Source: PWQG01 sp040882255 (lineage in GTDB: Bacteria; Pseudomonadota; Gammaproteobacteria; Pseudomonadales; Pseudohongiellaceae). Taken from it: a DNA stretch of 64,000 nucleotides. Position numbers and translations under genes: made by a program. Positions 7,691 through 16,105 of the stretch are shown here, in pieces; position 1 is the stretch's first letter, and every line of letters starts with the position of its first letter. The notes under the pieces are model-generated. The model was given only the letters and a program-made list of their open reading frames with translations. It was not told where the DNA came from and ran no database searches. The stretch covers positions 411,424 through 475,423 of the forward strand of contig JBBEBP010000011.1 in NCBI GenBank assembly GCA_040882255.1, written 5' to 3'.

Positions 7691-9385
7691 TCAGATCAGC
7701 CGGGCACCGATCAGCATCACCACCAGAATCAGGGTCACCCACAACAGCATGCTGCCGGTGGGCCAGCTGCGCGCCAGCGGGCCTTCCGGTCCGTGATAGT
7801 GCATCCAGGTGTTGACCAGTCGTCCCCCCTGCTGTGAGACCACGCCCTTCAGACGGTCGGAAACGAACGTCAGTACGCGGATGAAGCGACTCCAGATAGC
7901 CGGGCCCACACGCCGCCAGAGAAAGTCGAAATCCAGACTGATGGTCTCCGTGCGTTTCATCATGGGCAGCATGACAAAGAATGCCAGGCCCGCAAACAGC
8001 AGCAGCTGCAATTGTGTCACCAGGTGCTCCGCCGTGTAGGGCACATAGTCCACTTCATATGGCAGGAACGGATACAGGGTACCCGGGAAGACACCAATGA
8101 CCACACACAGGGCCGCGAAGATGATCATGGCCGCCTGCATATTCCAGGAGGGATCCTTCGGACGCATGCCGGAATCTTTCTGGAAGAACACGAACCAGGG
8201 GAACTTGATACCGGCGTGCAGGAACACCCCGGCGGAGGCGGCCACCAGGCTGAACCAGACAAAACCCATCTCCCCATACGCCGCGCTCTGACTGATCATC
8301 GACTTGGAGATAAAGCCAGAGGTGTACGGGAAGGACGAGATCGCCAGCGCCCCGATGATGCCACAGACCGCAGTCACCGGCATGGTCCGGTACAGCCCGC
8401 CCAGATCGGTACACTTGCGCTTGCCGGTCTGCGCCAGCACGGCGCCTGCGCTCATCAGCAGCAGCGCCTTGTAGATAATATGGGCGAAGGCGTGCGCCGC
8501 CACCCCGTTCAATGCCAGCTCGGTACCGATGCCGATACCGCAGACCATGAAGCCGACCTGGTTGACGATGGAGTACGCCAGTATCCGGCGCATATCGTTC
8601 TCCATCAGGGCGTAGATGATGCCGTAGAAGATCATGTACAGGCCCACCCAGACCAGCACAGTCTGGCCGGGAAACAACAGCAACAGCGTCAATACGGCCG
8701 TTTTCGTCGTATAGGCGGACAGGAACACGGCACCAGTGGCACTGGCCTCGGGATAGGCATCGGACAGCCAGGCGGACAGCGGGGGCGCCGCCGCGTTGAT
8801 CAGCACACCGATCAGTATCATCCACGTGGCGAAACTGTCCAGCGACAGGGCCTGGACCTCGATAGAGCCCGTTTGCACGGCCACGCCGACGATACCGATT
8901 TTCAGGATGATGCCACCGATCAGGTGCATGACGCCGTAGCGGATACCGGCCCGGCGCGCCTCATCCGTGCCACCACTCCAGACGACGACGGTGGAGAACA
9001 GCGCCATGAATTCCCAGAACAGGAACAGCGTGATCAGGTCGCCCGCAAAGGAGACGCCCACCGCGCCGGCGGCATAGGCCATGGCCGCTGACATCTCGAC
9101 CACACGGGCATGGCGGAAAGCAAACAGACCACCCACCACGGTCATCAGAGCGAAGATCGTGGCAAACAGCCGACGCACGGCATCCGCCTCTACCAGCTGG
9201 ATCTCGAAATTCATGAAGGCAGCGCTCAGCAACACGCCATCATCGAGTCCCCAGATCATCAACAAGGTCAACGCTGGCGCGCCCATCATCAGGGCCGGCC
9301 GGAAAGTGGCGCGCACGAGCGGCAGCAGTATCGCCGCCAGGATCATGATGAGTGCGGGCGGGAAAATCAGATCACTTGTCATCAT
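7691..9385 (-). CDS. Antiporter subunit D-like protein (third copy, NuoL/M/N family)
   Basis: 564-residue polytopic membrane protein of the proton-conducting complex I/Mrp transporter family. The TM5 glutamate (LFLFWEFMALF, about E125) and the TM7 lysine region (AYTTKTAVLTL) are present, as is the central LAYSIVNQVGFM segment. It is longer than the two other D-like subunits and has a C-terminal amphipathic and transmembrane extension (after about residue 470) ending VTLILVVMLIGARLI. It closes the operon and overlaps the 96-residue gene before it by 14 bp. With no full-length MrpA in the operon, it may take the role of the MrpA N-terminal antiporter domain; that is inference. Confidence 0.85.
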   Translation of the reverse strand: MMTSDLIFPPALIMILAAILLPLVRATFRPALMMGAPALTLLMIWGLDDGVLLSAAFMNFEIQLVEADAVRRLFATIFALMTVVGGLFAFRHARVVEMSAAMAYAAGAVGVSFAGDLITLFLFWEFMALFSTVVVWSGGTDEARRAGIRYGVMHLIGGIILKIGIVGVAVQTGSIEVQALSLDSFATWMILIGVLINAAAPPLSAWLSDAYPEASATGAVFLSAYTTKTAVLTLLLLFPGQTVLVWVGLYMIFYGIIYALMENDMRRILAYSIVNQVGFMVCGIGIGTELALNGVAAHAFAHIIYKALLLMSAGAVLAQTGKRKCTDLGGLYRTMPVTAVCGIIGALAISSFPYTSGFISKSMISQSAAYGEMGFVWFSLVAASAGVFLHAGIKFPWFVFFQKDSGMRPKDPSWNMQAAMIIFAALCVVIGVFPGTLYPFLPYEVDYVPYTAEHLVTQLQLLLFAGLAFFVMLPMMKRTETISLDFDFLWRRVGPAIWSRFIRVLTFVSDRLKGVVSQQGGRLVNTWMHYHGPEGPLARSWPTGSMLLWVTLILVVMLIGARLI

Positions 9386-9662
9386 AGTACGAATCCGGTC
9401 GCTTCAACACATAACCCAGCAGCTTGGCGAAGACCACCATGGCCACGCAGCTCAGGAAGCCGAACAGTGCGTAGAAGGCGAACCAGCCATCCACGCCAAA
9501 ATAGTCATGGACCTCGACTGGCAGTTGGGCCAGTACGGTCAACGCCAGCACCGCGCCGAAGATCCACCACAGGCGGCGTATCGTGGAAGGCCGCACCAGC
9601 CAGTGCAGTTCACTTTCATCCGGGCGGCTGTCCGCCGCCTTCTGTGCAGGGTGTTCGTTCAT
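9372..9662 (-). CDS. Small two-TM protein of the Mrp operon
   Basis: 96 residues. The N-terminus is soluble and charged (NEHPAQKAADSRPDESELHW), then two hydrophobic helices follow (WWIFGAVLALTVLAQLPVEV and WFAFYALFGFLSCVAMVVFA), and the tail is polar. I do not recognise a characterised family, but small proteins of this shape occur in group-2 Mrp operons of halophilic gammaproteobacteria. The start at 9662 is chosen because GGGAGG lies 9 nt upstream and the preceding gene ends 5 bp earlier. Its position inside the operon suggests an accessory or assembly subunit. Confidence 0.75.
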   Translation of the reverse strand: MNEHPAQKAADSRPDESELHWLVRPSTIRRLWWIFGAVLALTVLAQLPVEVHDYFGVDGWFAFYALFGFLSCVAMVVFAKLLGYVLKRPDSYYDDK

Positions 9663-9667
9663 GACGC

Positions 9668-11131
9668 TCAACCTCCCACCAGAGTCATTTGCAGATCCAG
9701 CAACGGACCATTGAAGAAGAAGAACAGCAGCGTCAGCACCGCAGTAGTACACAACGCCAGTACCATCGGCAGCGGCGCTTCACCATGATCCTTCGCCGGG
9801 GCTTCGGTTTCCGGCAGGAAGAAGGCCTTGTAGATGATCGGCAGGAAATACGCCGCGTTCAGCGCCGTGGACAGGACCAGCACCACCAGTACAAACAGGT
9901 TCTCCGCTTCCAGCGCCCCGGCCAGTATGAACCACTTGGAGACGAAGCCGGCGGTGGGCGGAACCCCGATCATCGACAGGGCGGCCACCGCAAAGGCGGC
10001 CATCGTCCACGGCATGCGAAGCCCTATACCGTTCAACTGGCTGACCTCGGTCTTCTTGGCCGCCACGTAGATGGCACCGGCCACGAAGAACAGCGTGATT
10101 TTGCCGAAAGCGTGCGCGGCAATATGCATGACGGCGCCAATCTGGGCAAGCTGCGCCAGTGCCATGGTGGCCATGATGATGTAGCTGAGCTGGGAAATCG
10201 TGGAATAGGCCAGCAGGCGCTTGATGTTGTTCTGCCGCAGAGCCACGGCAGAGGCGGCCACCACGGTGAAGCCGGCCAGATAGACAGCCAGGCTCTCATA
10301 CGGCACCCCGGCAAGGTAATCGGTGCCGAATATGTAGATCACCACCTTGGTCAGCGTGAATACACCCGCCTTCACGACCGCCACGGCGTGGAGCAGTGCG
10401 GAAACCGGAGTCGGTGCCACCATCGCGGCCGGCAACCAGCGGTGGAACGGCATCACCGCCGCCTTGGCTACACCGAACAGGAACAGGAACAGCAGCAGCG
10501 TGGCCGAGCCGGCAGCCAGGTTGCCCTCCAGTATCCCGCCCAGGGTAAAGTCCAGGGTGCCGGCTGCGGCATAGGTCCAGATGATAGCCGGCAGGAAGAA
10601 CACGATGGACGTGGTCATCAGGATGCCGAGATAGGTACGGCCACCTGCCTTCGCCTTGTCGTCGCCCTTGTGCGTGACCAGCGGATAGGTCGACAGGGTC
10701 AGCACTTCATAGAAGATGAACAGGGTCAGCAGATTGGCCGAAAACGCCACCCCCATGGCCGCAGACAGCGCAATGGCGAAACACACGAAGAAGCGGGTAT
10801 GGTGCTTCTCCCCTGCCCCGCGCATGTAACCGACCGCATAGATCGAGGTAACGATCCACAGGCCACTGGCGATCAGCGCAAACAGGATGGACAGCGGCTC
10901 GGTATTGAAGGCGATGCTGACGCCGGAGAACAGCGTCAGCCATTCCACGTAGATGAATTCACCGCCGGTCAGCCCGAGCAGTACGCGGATCACCAGCCCG
11001 AAAAGCGTGACAGCGGTGATCATCGTCGCCGCCTCGCGGATGTTGGGCCAGCGGCCCAGCAGCCCAATGGCCACGGCGCCGATCAACGGCACGATCAAGG
11101 CAAGGATCATGGCGGTATTGGCAGTCATCAT
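9668..11131 (-). CDS. mrpD2: Na+/H+ antiporter subunit D-like protein (second copy)
   Basis: 487-residue antiporter-like membrane subunit with about 14 hydrophobic helices. The TM5 glutamate is in LFIFYEVLTLSTYP (about E142). The TM7 lysine is in VVKAGVFTLTKV, after the signature KAAVMPFHRWLPAAMVAPTPVSALLHA. The discontinuous TM12 region (VGVPPTAGFVSKW-type) is present. It overlaps the upstream D subunit by 4 bp. In this transporter class D-like subunits form the proton and cation paths of one hetero-oligomeric complex. Confidence 0.88.
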   Translation of the reverse strand: MMTANTAMILALIVPLIGAVAIGLLGRWPNIREAATMITAVTLFGLVIRVLLGLTGGEFIYVEWLTLFSGVSIAFNTEPLSILFALIASGLWIVTSIYAVGYMRGAGEKHHTRFFVCFAIALSAAMGVAFSANLLTLFIFYEVLTLSTYPLVTHKGDDKAKAGGRTYLGILMTTSIVFFLPAIIWTYAAAGTLDFTLGGILEGNLAAGSATLLLFLFLFGVAKAAVMPFHRWLPAAMVAPTPVSALLHAVAVVKAGVFTLTKVVIYIFGTDYLAGVPYESLAVYLAGFTVVAASAVALRQNNIKRLLAYSTISQLSYIIMATMALAQLAQIGAVMHIAAHAFGKITLFFVAGAIYVAAKKTEVSQLNGIGLRMPWTMAAFAVAALSMIGVPPTAGFVSKWFILAGALEAENLFVLVVLVLSTALNAAYFLPIIYKAFFLPETEAPAKDHGEAPLPMVLALCTTAVLTLLFFFFNGPLLDLQMTLVGG

Positions 11132-12606
11132 GATCCGCTACCTCCCGCCATCAGCTGTGCGGCGGCCGCTTCCGCGATATCCACCGTCAGTCGCGTATCG
11201 ATACCGAAATACAGGTTGGCCGCTATCAGTATCCATACCGGAATCAATAAACTCATGGGCGCTTCTTTCCGCTCCGGATTTTCAGGTTCACCGAACCAGC
11301 CGGCCTCCACGACCCGGCCGACATAGACCACGGCCAGCATGGAACCGGCCAGTATCACGACAACAATCGGCCACCAGCCCAGTTCCAGCGCGGCCAGGAT
11401 CAGGTGCCACTTGCTGACGAAACCGACAGTAAGCGGCACGCCGATCAGACTGAGACCGCCCAGCACGAAAGCCCAGAAGGTCAGGGGCATGGTGCGGGCC
11501 AGGCCGCGCATCTGCTCGATGTTGGTGCCGCCCATCCGATAGGCCACCGCACCCAGGGTCATGAACAACGCCCCTTTCATCAGGCCGTGGTTGAACATAT
11601 GCAACAATGCCGCTGTCAGCCCCATGGCAGTACCCATGGCGATACCGAGGACGATGTAACCGATCTGCGCCACGCTGGAGTACGCCAGCATGCGCTTGAT
11701 GTTGGGCTGACCGATGCTCACTGTCGAGGCACTGAGCAGACCGATGATGGCCAGCGGGATCAGCACTTCAGCCAGCGGCTCCTGTCCGAAACTGAACGGC
11801 ACTCCGAAAATGGTGAAGATGAAACGGATCAGCACATAGACCGCCACCTTCGTCGCTGTGGCCCCCATGAACGCGGTGACCGCCGACGGTGAGTAGGTGT
11901 ATGCATTGGGCAACCACAGGTGTAGCGGGAACAACGCCAGCTTCAGCGAGATGCCGGTCACGATGAAGGCGAACGCCGTCCTGACCGTGGCACTGTCCTG
12001 GATTTCAGGCAGGCGCTCGGCCAGGTCCATCATGTTCAGGGTGCCGGTCATCACATACAGGAAACCGATACCGATCAGGTAGAACGTGGCGCCGATTGTG
12101 CCCATGATCAGATAACTGAATGAAGAAGTCAGCGCCCTGCGATCACGGCCCATGGCGATCAACGCATAGGTGGCCAGCGATGAAATCTCCAGGAAGACGA
12201 ACACGTTGAACGCGTCCCCGGTGGCCGTGATGCCGCACAGGCCGAGAATCTGCAACAACTGGGCTGAATAGAACAGCGGCGCCTTCTCATCACCCACCTC
12301 CTGGCGAATGCTGAGCCGTGCATAGGGCAACACTACACTGGCCAGACCCGTGATCAGCACCAGCAACAGCGCATTGGCCAGATCGACGCGGTACTCAATG
12401 CCCCACGGCGGCTCCCAGCCGCCCAGCGCATAACTGACCACGCCGTAGGTGGATACGTTCGCCAGCAACAGGATGCTGCACAGGAAGGAAAACCAGGTGA
12501 CCAGGGTCGCCACGGCCCAGGGCCAGCGGCCACCACGCATGATCGCCACCAGCGGCGCCGCCAGCAGCGGCGCCACAACAATCAGAACGGGCAGATGAGT
12601 AACCAT
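11128..12606 (-). CDS. mrpD: Na+/H+ antiporter subunit D (MrpD)
   Basis: 492-residue MrpD homologue. The TM5 glutamate (NVFVFLEISSLATYA, about E140) and the lysines of TM7 and TM8 (FMGATATKVAVYV and HGLMKGALFM) are all visible, as is ALFPLHLWLPNAYTYSPSAV. Length matches MrpD (about 490). It overlaps mrpC by one base and the next D-like gene by 4 bp. It acts in the inner membrane in Na+(Li+,K+)/H+ exchange, supporting pH and sodium homeostasis. Confidence 0.92.
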   Translation of the reverse strand: MVTHLPVLIVVAPLLAAPLVAIMRGGRWPWAVATLVTWFSFLCSILLLANVSTYGVVSYALGGWEPPWGIEYRVDLANALLLVLITGLASVVLPYARLSIRQEVGDEKAPLFYSAQLLQILGLCGITATGDAFNVFVFLEISSLATYALIAMGRDRRALTSSFSYLIMGTIGATFYLIGIGFLYVMTGTLNMMDLAERLPEIQDSATVRTAFAFIVTGISLKLALFPLHLWLPNAYTYSPSAVTAFMGATATKVAVYVLIRFIFTIFGVPFSFGQEPLAEVLIPLAIIGLLSASTVSIGQPNIKRMLAYSSVAQIGYIVLGIAMGTAMGLTAALLHMFNHGLMKGALFMTLGAVAYRMGGTNIEQMRGLARTMPLTFWAFVLGGLSLIGVPLTVGFVSKWHLILAALELGWWPIVVVILAGSMLAVVYVGRVVEAGWFGEPENPERKEAPMSLLIPVWILIAANLYFGIDTRLTVDIAEAAAAQLMAGGSGS

Positions 12607-12959
12607 TACAGCGATGAATCCATGTTATGCAGATCGTCTTCTTCGATAGTACCGAAGGCGCGTTTGATGCGGATGGCCAGCGCGAGTCCCACCGCCGTGG
12701 TCGCCACACCGACCACAATGGCGGTCAGGATGAGTACATGAGGCAACGGATTAGAATACAGATCCTGCCCTTCGCTCAATACCGGACCGGCGCCCCCCTC
12801 GATATAGCCGAAACTGATATACAGGAAGAACACCGAGGTCTGGAACACGTTCAGACCGATGAGTTTCTTGACCAGGTTGCCACAGGAGATGACTGTGTAC
12901 AGACCGGTCATCATCAGGAAAATGATGATGACGTAATTCCAGACACCGAGACCACTCAC
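12606..12959 (-). CDS. mrpC: Na+/H+ antiporter subunit C (MrpC, NuoK-like)
   Basis: 117 residues with three transmembrane helices, the size of MrpC/MnhC and homologous to NuoK. Family features are GLYTVISCGNLVKKLIGLN, the loop with NPLPHVLILTAIVVG, and VATTAVGLALAIRI in the last helix. It overlaps mrpB by 4 bp and mrpD by 1 bp. Confidence 0.92.
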   Translation of the reverse strand: MSGLGVWNYVIIIFLMMTGLYTVISCGNLVKKLIGLNVFQTSVFFLYISFGYIEGGAGPVLSEGQDLYSNPLPHVLILTAIVVGVATTAVGLALAIRIKRAFGTIEEDDLHNMDSSL

Positions 12960-13396
12960 CGGGACCCCCCTTCTTCTTCTTCGTCGTCTTTCTGTGAAAA
13001 GGTGAAAAACAGCAGCATCATCACCGACGTCACGGTCAGGCCCACGCCGAGCTCGACCAGAATGATGCCGATATGCTGACCGGCCACCGGATACTCACCC
13101 AGCACGTCGTAATCAAGGTAATTGCCTCCATCCAGCAAGGTGGCCACACCCACCAGGGCATACAGCAGCACGCCCGCAGCGGCCACCAGTTTGAGAATCA
13201 CCGGCGGGGCAATCTCCATGGCTTTCTCGACGCCGAACAGCAATGTATAGATCACAAACGCGGAGGCAAAGATGACACCTGCCTGGAATCCGCCGCCCGG
13301 ACCATAATCGCCATGGAACTGCACGTAGAGACCGAACAGCAGTATGTAGGGCACCAGGAACTTGCCGACGATCCGTGAAATCAGTTGCTCATTCAT
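12956..13396 (-). CDS. mrpB: Na+/H+ antiporter subunit B (MnhB domain)
   Basis: 146 residues with four predicted helices. The MnhB signature YVQFHGDYGPGGGFQAGVIF is clear. I choose ATG at 13396 (MNEQLISR) because AGGAGG stands 6-7 nt upstream. An earlier in-frame ATG adds a basic, non-conserved leader. The C-terminus is acidic (SQKDDEEEEGG). It overlaps the DUF4040 gene by 8 bp and mrpC by 4 bp. Confidence 0.9.
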   Translation of the reverse strand: MNEQLISRIVGKFLVPYILLFGLYVQFHGDYGPGGGFQAGVIFASAFVIYTLLFGVEKAMEIAPPVILKLVAAAGVLLYALVGVATLLDGGNYLDYDVLGEYPVAGQHIGIILVELGVGLTVTSVMMLLFFTFSQKDDEEEEGGSR

Positions 13397-13979
13397 GGCC
13401 GCCCTCCTTTTCCGGGTTTGCCGCATTCTCTGCGTCCCGTTCCTCTCTGCGCCCGCTGCGTCCGATCAGCAACAAAACAGCCACCAGCGCCGTAAAAATC
13501 ACCACGACCTCCCCCAGGGTATCGAAGCCCCGATAGCTGGCCAGTACTGCGGTGACCACGTTGGGCACATCAATCTCGTTGGGCGATTCAAGCAGATAAC
13601 GCGGTGCGACATGCGTTTGCACCGGATTGTCCGCCGCGCCAAAAGGCGGAAGGTCGACGATGCCGTAGATCAGTGCGCCACCGGTAACCAGTACGATCAC
13701 CAGCGGCAGCCAGGCCTTGCTCTGCCGGTTGACCTTCTCCTCCCGGCCCACATGCGTCAACGTGGCCAGCAGCAGCAGTGTCGCGATGCCCGCGCCCACC
13801 GCCGCTTCCGTGAACGCCACATCGGCCGCCGCAAGTACCAGGAACAGCGAAGCGGACACCAGGCTGTAGATGCCGAACAGGACAATGGAGGTGAACAGGT
13901 CGCGAATCCGCAGTACCGCGATCGAGATCACTGCCAGAAACGCCAGCAGGAAGATATCAATCATCTGAGTCATGATCAT
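13389..13979 (-). CDS. DUF4040-domain subunit (stand-alone MrpA C-terminal module)
   Basis: 196-residue membrane protein. The first half has the DUF4040 pattern (AVLRIRDLFTSIVLFGIYSLV, then DVAFTEAAVGAGI) that forms the C-terminal module of MrpA or the N-terminal part of fused B subunits. The second half has an MbhE-like segment with VLASYRGFDTLGEVVVIFTA. In group-1 Mrp operons this module is fused to a roughly 800-residue MrpA; here it is a free protein, as in group-2 operons. It overlaps mrpG by 4 bp and mrpB by 8 bp. Confidence 0.85.
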   Translation of the reverse strand: MIMTQMIDIFLLAFLAVISIAVLRIRDLFTSIVLFGIYSLVSASLFLVLAAADVAFTEAAVGAGIATLLLLATLTHVGREEKVNRQSKAWLPLVIVLVTGGALIYGIVDLPPFGAADNPVQTHVAPRYLLESPNEIDVPNVVTAVLASYRGFDTLGEVVVIFTALVAVLLLIGRSGRREERDAENAANPEKEGGHE

Positions 13980-14290
13980 GAGGCCCGGTCTCCTTTTTTC
14001 CAGGGTTCCAGACCGTTATTGCGCGCCGTTCTGGCCAGGGCATGGGATGCGGTGGGGCAGGTGAACAGCATGAACGCGAATATCAACGCCAGCTTGGCGC
14101 TGGCCAGGGTAAACCCGAAATGGATGGCCAGACCGCCCAGGAACAATCCGGTACACAATGTATCTGTGATACCTGCTGCGTGTAGACGGGTATAGAAATC
14201 CGGGAATCGCAATATGCCAATGGCGCCGACGACACCGAGCAGGCCACCAGCCAGCAACAATACAGCGGACAGAAGATCCAGTACGTCCAT
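13976..14290 (-). CDS. mrpG: Na+/H+ antiporter subunit G
   Basis: 104 residues. MnhG family features are GVVGAIGILRFPDFYTRLHAAGITDTL and LILAFMLFTCPTASHALARTA-like sequence. Three helices are predicted. It overlaps mrpF by one base and the DUF4040 gene by 4 bp. Confidence 0.92.
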   Translation of the reverse strand: MDVLDLLSAVLLLAGGLLGVVGAIGILRFPDFYTRLHAAGITDTLCTGLFLGGLAIHFGFTLASAKLALIFAFMLFTCPTASHALARTARNNGLEPWKKGDRAS

Positions 14291-14586
14291 CAGGGTTCAC
14301 TCCTCTTGCCCGTCGGCGCGTCGCCGGCACGGCCAAGATCACCGTGTTCAAAATACTTCATCACCGCCACGATGGCCACGAAGTTGATCATCGCGTAGAC
14401 CAGCGCCACGTCCAGGTAGTCGCCCCGGTCCGCGATGCCTGCGATGAACGCGATCAACAGTACGGTCTTGGTACCGAACATGTTCACCGCCAGAATGCGG
14501 TCATAGACGGTGGGTCCCAACAGGGCCCGGACAATGGCCAGAGCCATGGTGACCAGTATGGCCAGAGCAGCGGCTGTCAACATCAT
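14290..14586 (-). CDS. mrpF: Na+/H+ antiporter subunit F
   Basis: 98 residues, three helices. The MrpF pattern LLGPTVYDRILAVNMFGTK, followed by the GDYLDVALVYAMINFVA helix, is present. It overlaps mrpE by 4 bp and mrpG by one base. Confidence 0.92.
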   Translation of the reverse strand: MMLTAAALAILVTMALAIVRALLGPTVYDRILAVNMFGTKTVLLIAFIAGIADRGDYLDVALVYAMINFVAIVAVMKYFEHGDLGRAGDAPTGKRSEP

Positions 14587-15062
14587 GCTTCACCTTCCAC
14601 GTCGCCAGGTACCCGTCGATCCATCTCGCCGCGCTCGACATCCGCCGCAATGGCGCCGTTCAGCGCGTGGATCTCCAATTCGTCGCCACGAATATCCACG
14701 GTCACCGTACCGGGCGTCAATGTGACGGAATTACCGAGCACCACCCGTCCCAGCTCGGAGTTCTGGCGGGTCCGCACCCGGATGATTCGGGGGTCAATAT
14801 CGGGGTTCGGGCTGAGAATGATTTTCACCATCTTGATATTGGACAGGAGGATTTGACCCACCAGGTATACCCAATAGCGCAACAGTTGCACGCTGATGTG
14901 CATGGGATGACTCTCGGCATCCACCACGTTCATCCGGTGGGCAAGATAGACGGTGAACAGGATGGACACCGCGCCCAGTGATAACAGCAGCGGATAGGTG
15001 TAACCGGAAAGGATCCACCAGACCACGGTGAGCACTATCAGCAGACTTGTCAGATGTTTCAT
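14583..15062 (-). CDS. mrpE: Na+/H+ antiporter subunit E
   Basis: 159 residues, first gene of the operon. Two N-terminal helices precede the cytoplasmic MNHE domain with NSVTLTPGTVTVDI and ELEIHALN. I choose ATG at 15062 (MKHLTSLLIV), which begins right at the membrane helix. Upstream in-frame sequence is not conserved in character. The operon promoter should lie in the 216-bp region shared with fabI. Confidence 0.9.
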   Translation of the reverse strand: MKHLTSLLIVLTVVWWILSGYTYPLLLSLGAVSILFTVYLAHRMNVVDAESHPMHISVQLLRYWVYLVGQILLSNIKMVKIILSPNPDIDPRIIRVRTRQNSELGRVVLGNSVTLTPGTVTVDIRGDELEIHALNGAIAADVERGEMDRRVPGDVEGEA

Positions 15063-15186
15063 ACGACGCCTTTTTCTTTGGCTGTTTTCGCCGTTGCTCT
15101 GTGTCGGGCCGCCCGTTCGGCCATGGCGCGGGGCAGGCGAAAAAGTAGCAAACCCGGAATGGCTTGGCAAGGAAAACCGGCCGGAT

Positions 15187-15203
15187 ATGTAGTGATACTA
15201 CAT
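15187..15203. promoter_or_regulatory. Palindromic operator-like site between mrpE and fabI
   Basis: ATGTAGT-GAT-ACTACAT is a perfect 7-bp inverted repeat with a 3-nt spacer. It lies in the divergent region between the antiporter operon (start 15062) and fabI (start 15279). It does not match the FadR or FabR consensus I know, so the regulator is unknown. A weak -10-like GATAAT for fabI lies at 15237-15242. Confidence 0.45.
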
Positions 15204-15278
15204 TACAGAGCGCTTTCACCGGAGCGGCAAATATTCGATAATGGCGCCTGGAACATTCGCAGCAGCGGGACAACAATC

Positions 15279-16076
15279 ATGGGATTTCTAGCAGGTAAAC
15301 GCTTTCTGATCGTGGGCGTGGCGAGCAAGCTCTCCATCGCCTCCGGTATCGCGGAAGCCATGCACCGGGAAGGCGCCGAGCTGGCCTTCACGTACCAGAA
15401 CGACAAACTCAAGGGCCGGGTCGAGAAATTCGCCGCCGGCTGGGATTCATCACTGTGCTTTCCGTGCGACGTGGCCGATGATCAGCAGATCGAGGACGTC
15501 TTCACGGAACTGGGCAAGCACTGGGATGGACTGGACGGTATCATCCATGCGGTGGCCTTCGCGCCCGGACAGGAACTGGACGGCAATTTCGTGGATGTCA
15601 CCACGCGCGAAGGCTTTCGCATGGCGCACGAGATCAGTTCCTTCAGCTTCCTGGCGCTGGCGCAGGCCGGGCGTAAAATGATGGAGGGACGCCAGGGCAG
15701 CCTGCTGACCCTGACCTACCTGGGTGCGATCCGCACCATGCCGAACTACAACGTCATGGGCCTGGCGAAGGCAAGCCTGGAAGCCAACGTACGGTACATG
15801 GCGACCAACCTGGGTCCGGAAGGCACCCGGGTGAACGCAGTATCCGCCGGCCCGATCCGCACCCTGGCGGCCTCCGGCATCAAGAGCTTCCGCCGCATGC
15901 TGGACTATAACCGGAAGCAGACCCCGATGCGGCGCAACACCACCATCGAGGAAGTCGGCAACGCGGCTGCCTTCCTGTGCTCGGACCTGGCGTCCGGTAT
16001 TTCCGGGGAAATCCTCTACGTCGACGGCGGCTTCAACATCACCGCCATGGGCAGTCTGGAGGACGCGGCCGAGTAA
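15279..16076 (+). CDS. fabI: Enoyl-[acyl-carrier-protein] reductase FabI
   Basis: 265 residues (E. coli 262). It catalyses the NADH-dependent last step of each fatty-acid elongation cycle and is the triclosan/isoniazid-type target. The FabI nucleotide site is GVASKLSIASGIAEAMHREGA. The catalytic Tyr and Lys lie in PNYNVMGLAKASLEANVRYM, and the substrate loop is SAGPIRTLAASGIKSFRRML. The start MGFLAGKRFLIVG aligns with FabI; upstream in-frame codons are rejected. It converges on ppiD with a 29-bp gap. Confidence 0.96.
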   Translation: MGFLAGKRFLIVGVASKLSIASGIAEAMHREGAELAFTYQNDKLKGRVEKFAAGWDSSLCFPCDVADDQQIEDVFTELGKHWDGLDGIIHAVAFAPGQELDGNFVDVTTREGFRMAHEISSFSFLALAQAGRKMMEGRQGSLLTLTYLGAIRTMPNYNVMGLAKASLEANVRYMATNLGPEGTRVNAVSAGPIRTLAASGIKSFRRMLDYNRKQTPMRRNTTIEEVGNAAAFLCSDLASGISGEILYVDGGFNITAMGSLEDAAE

Positions 16077-16105
16077 CAACGTCCCGGCCGCCTCCTCCCG
16101 GTAGC

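Noticed and set aside
13397..13426. Ten-residue basic N-terminal extension of MrpB
   Set aside because: The ATG at 13396 has AGGAGG at proper spacing and starts at the conserved part.
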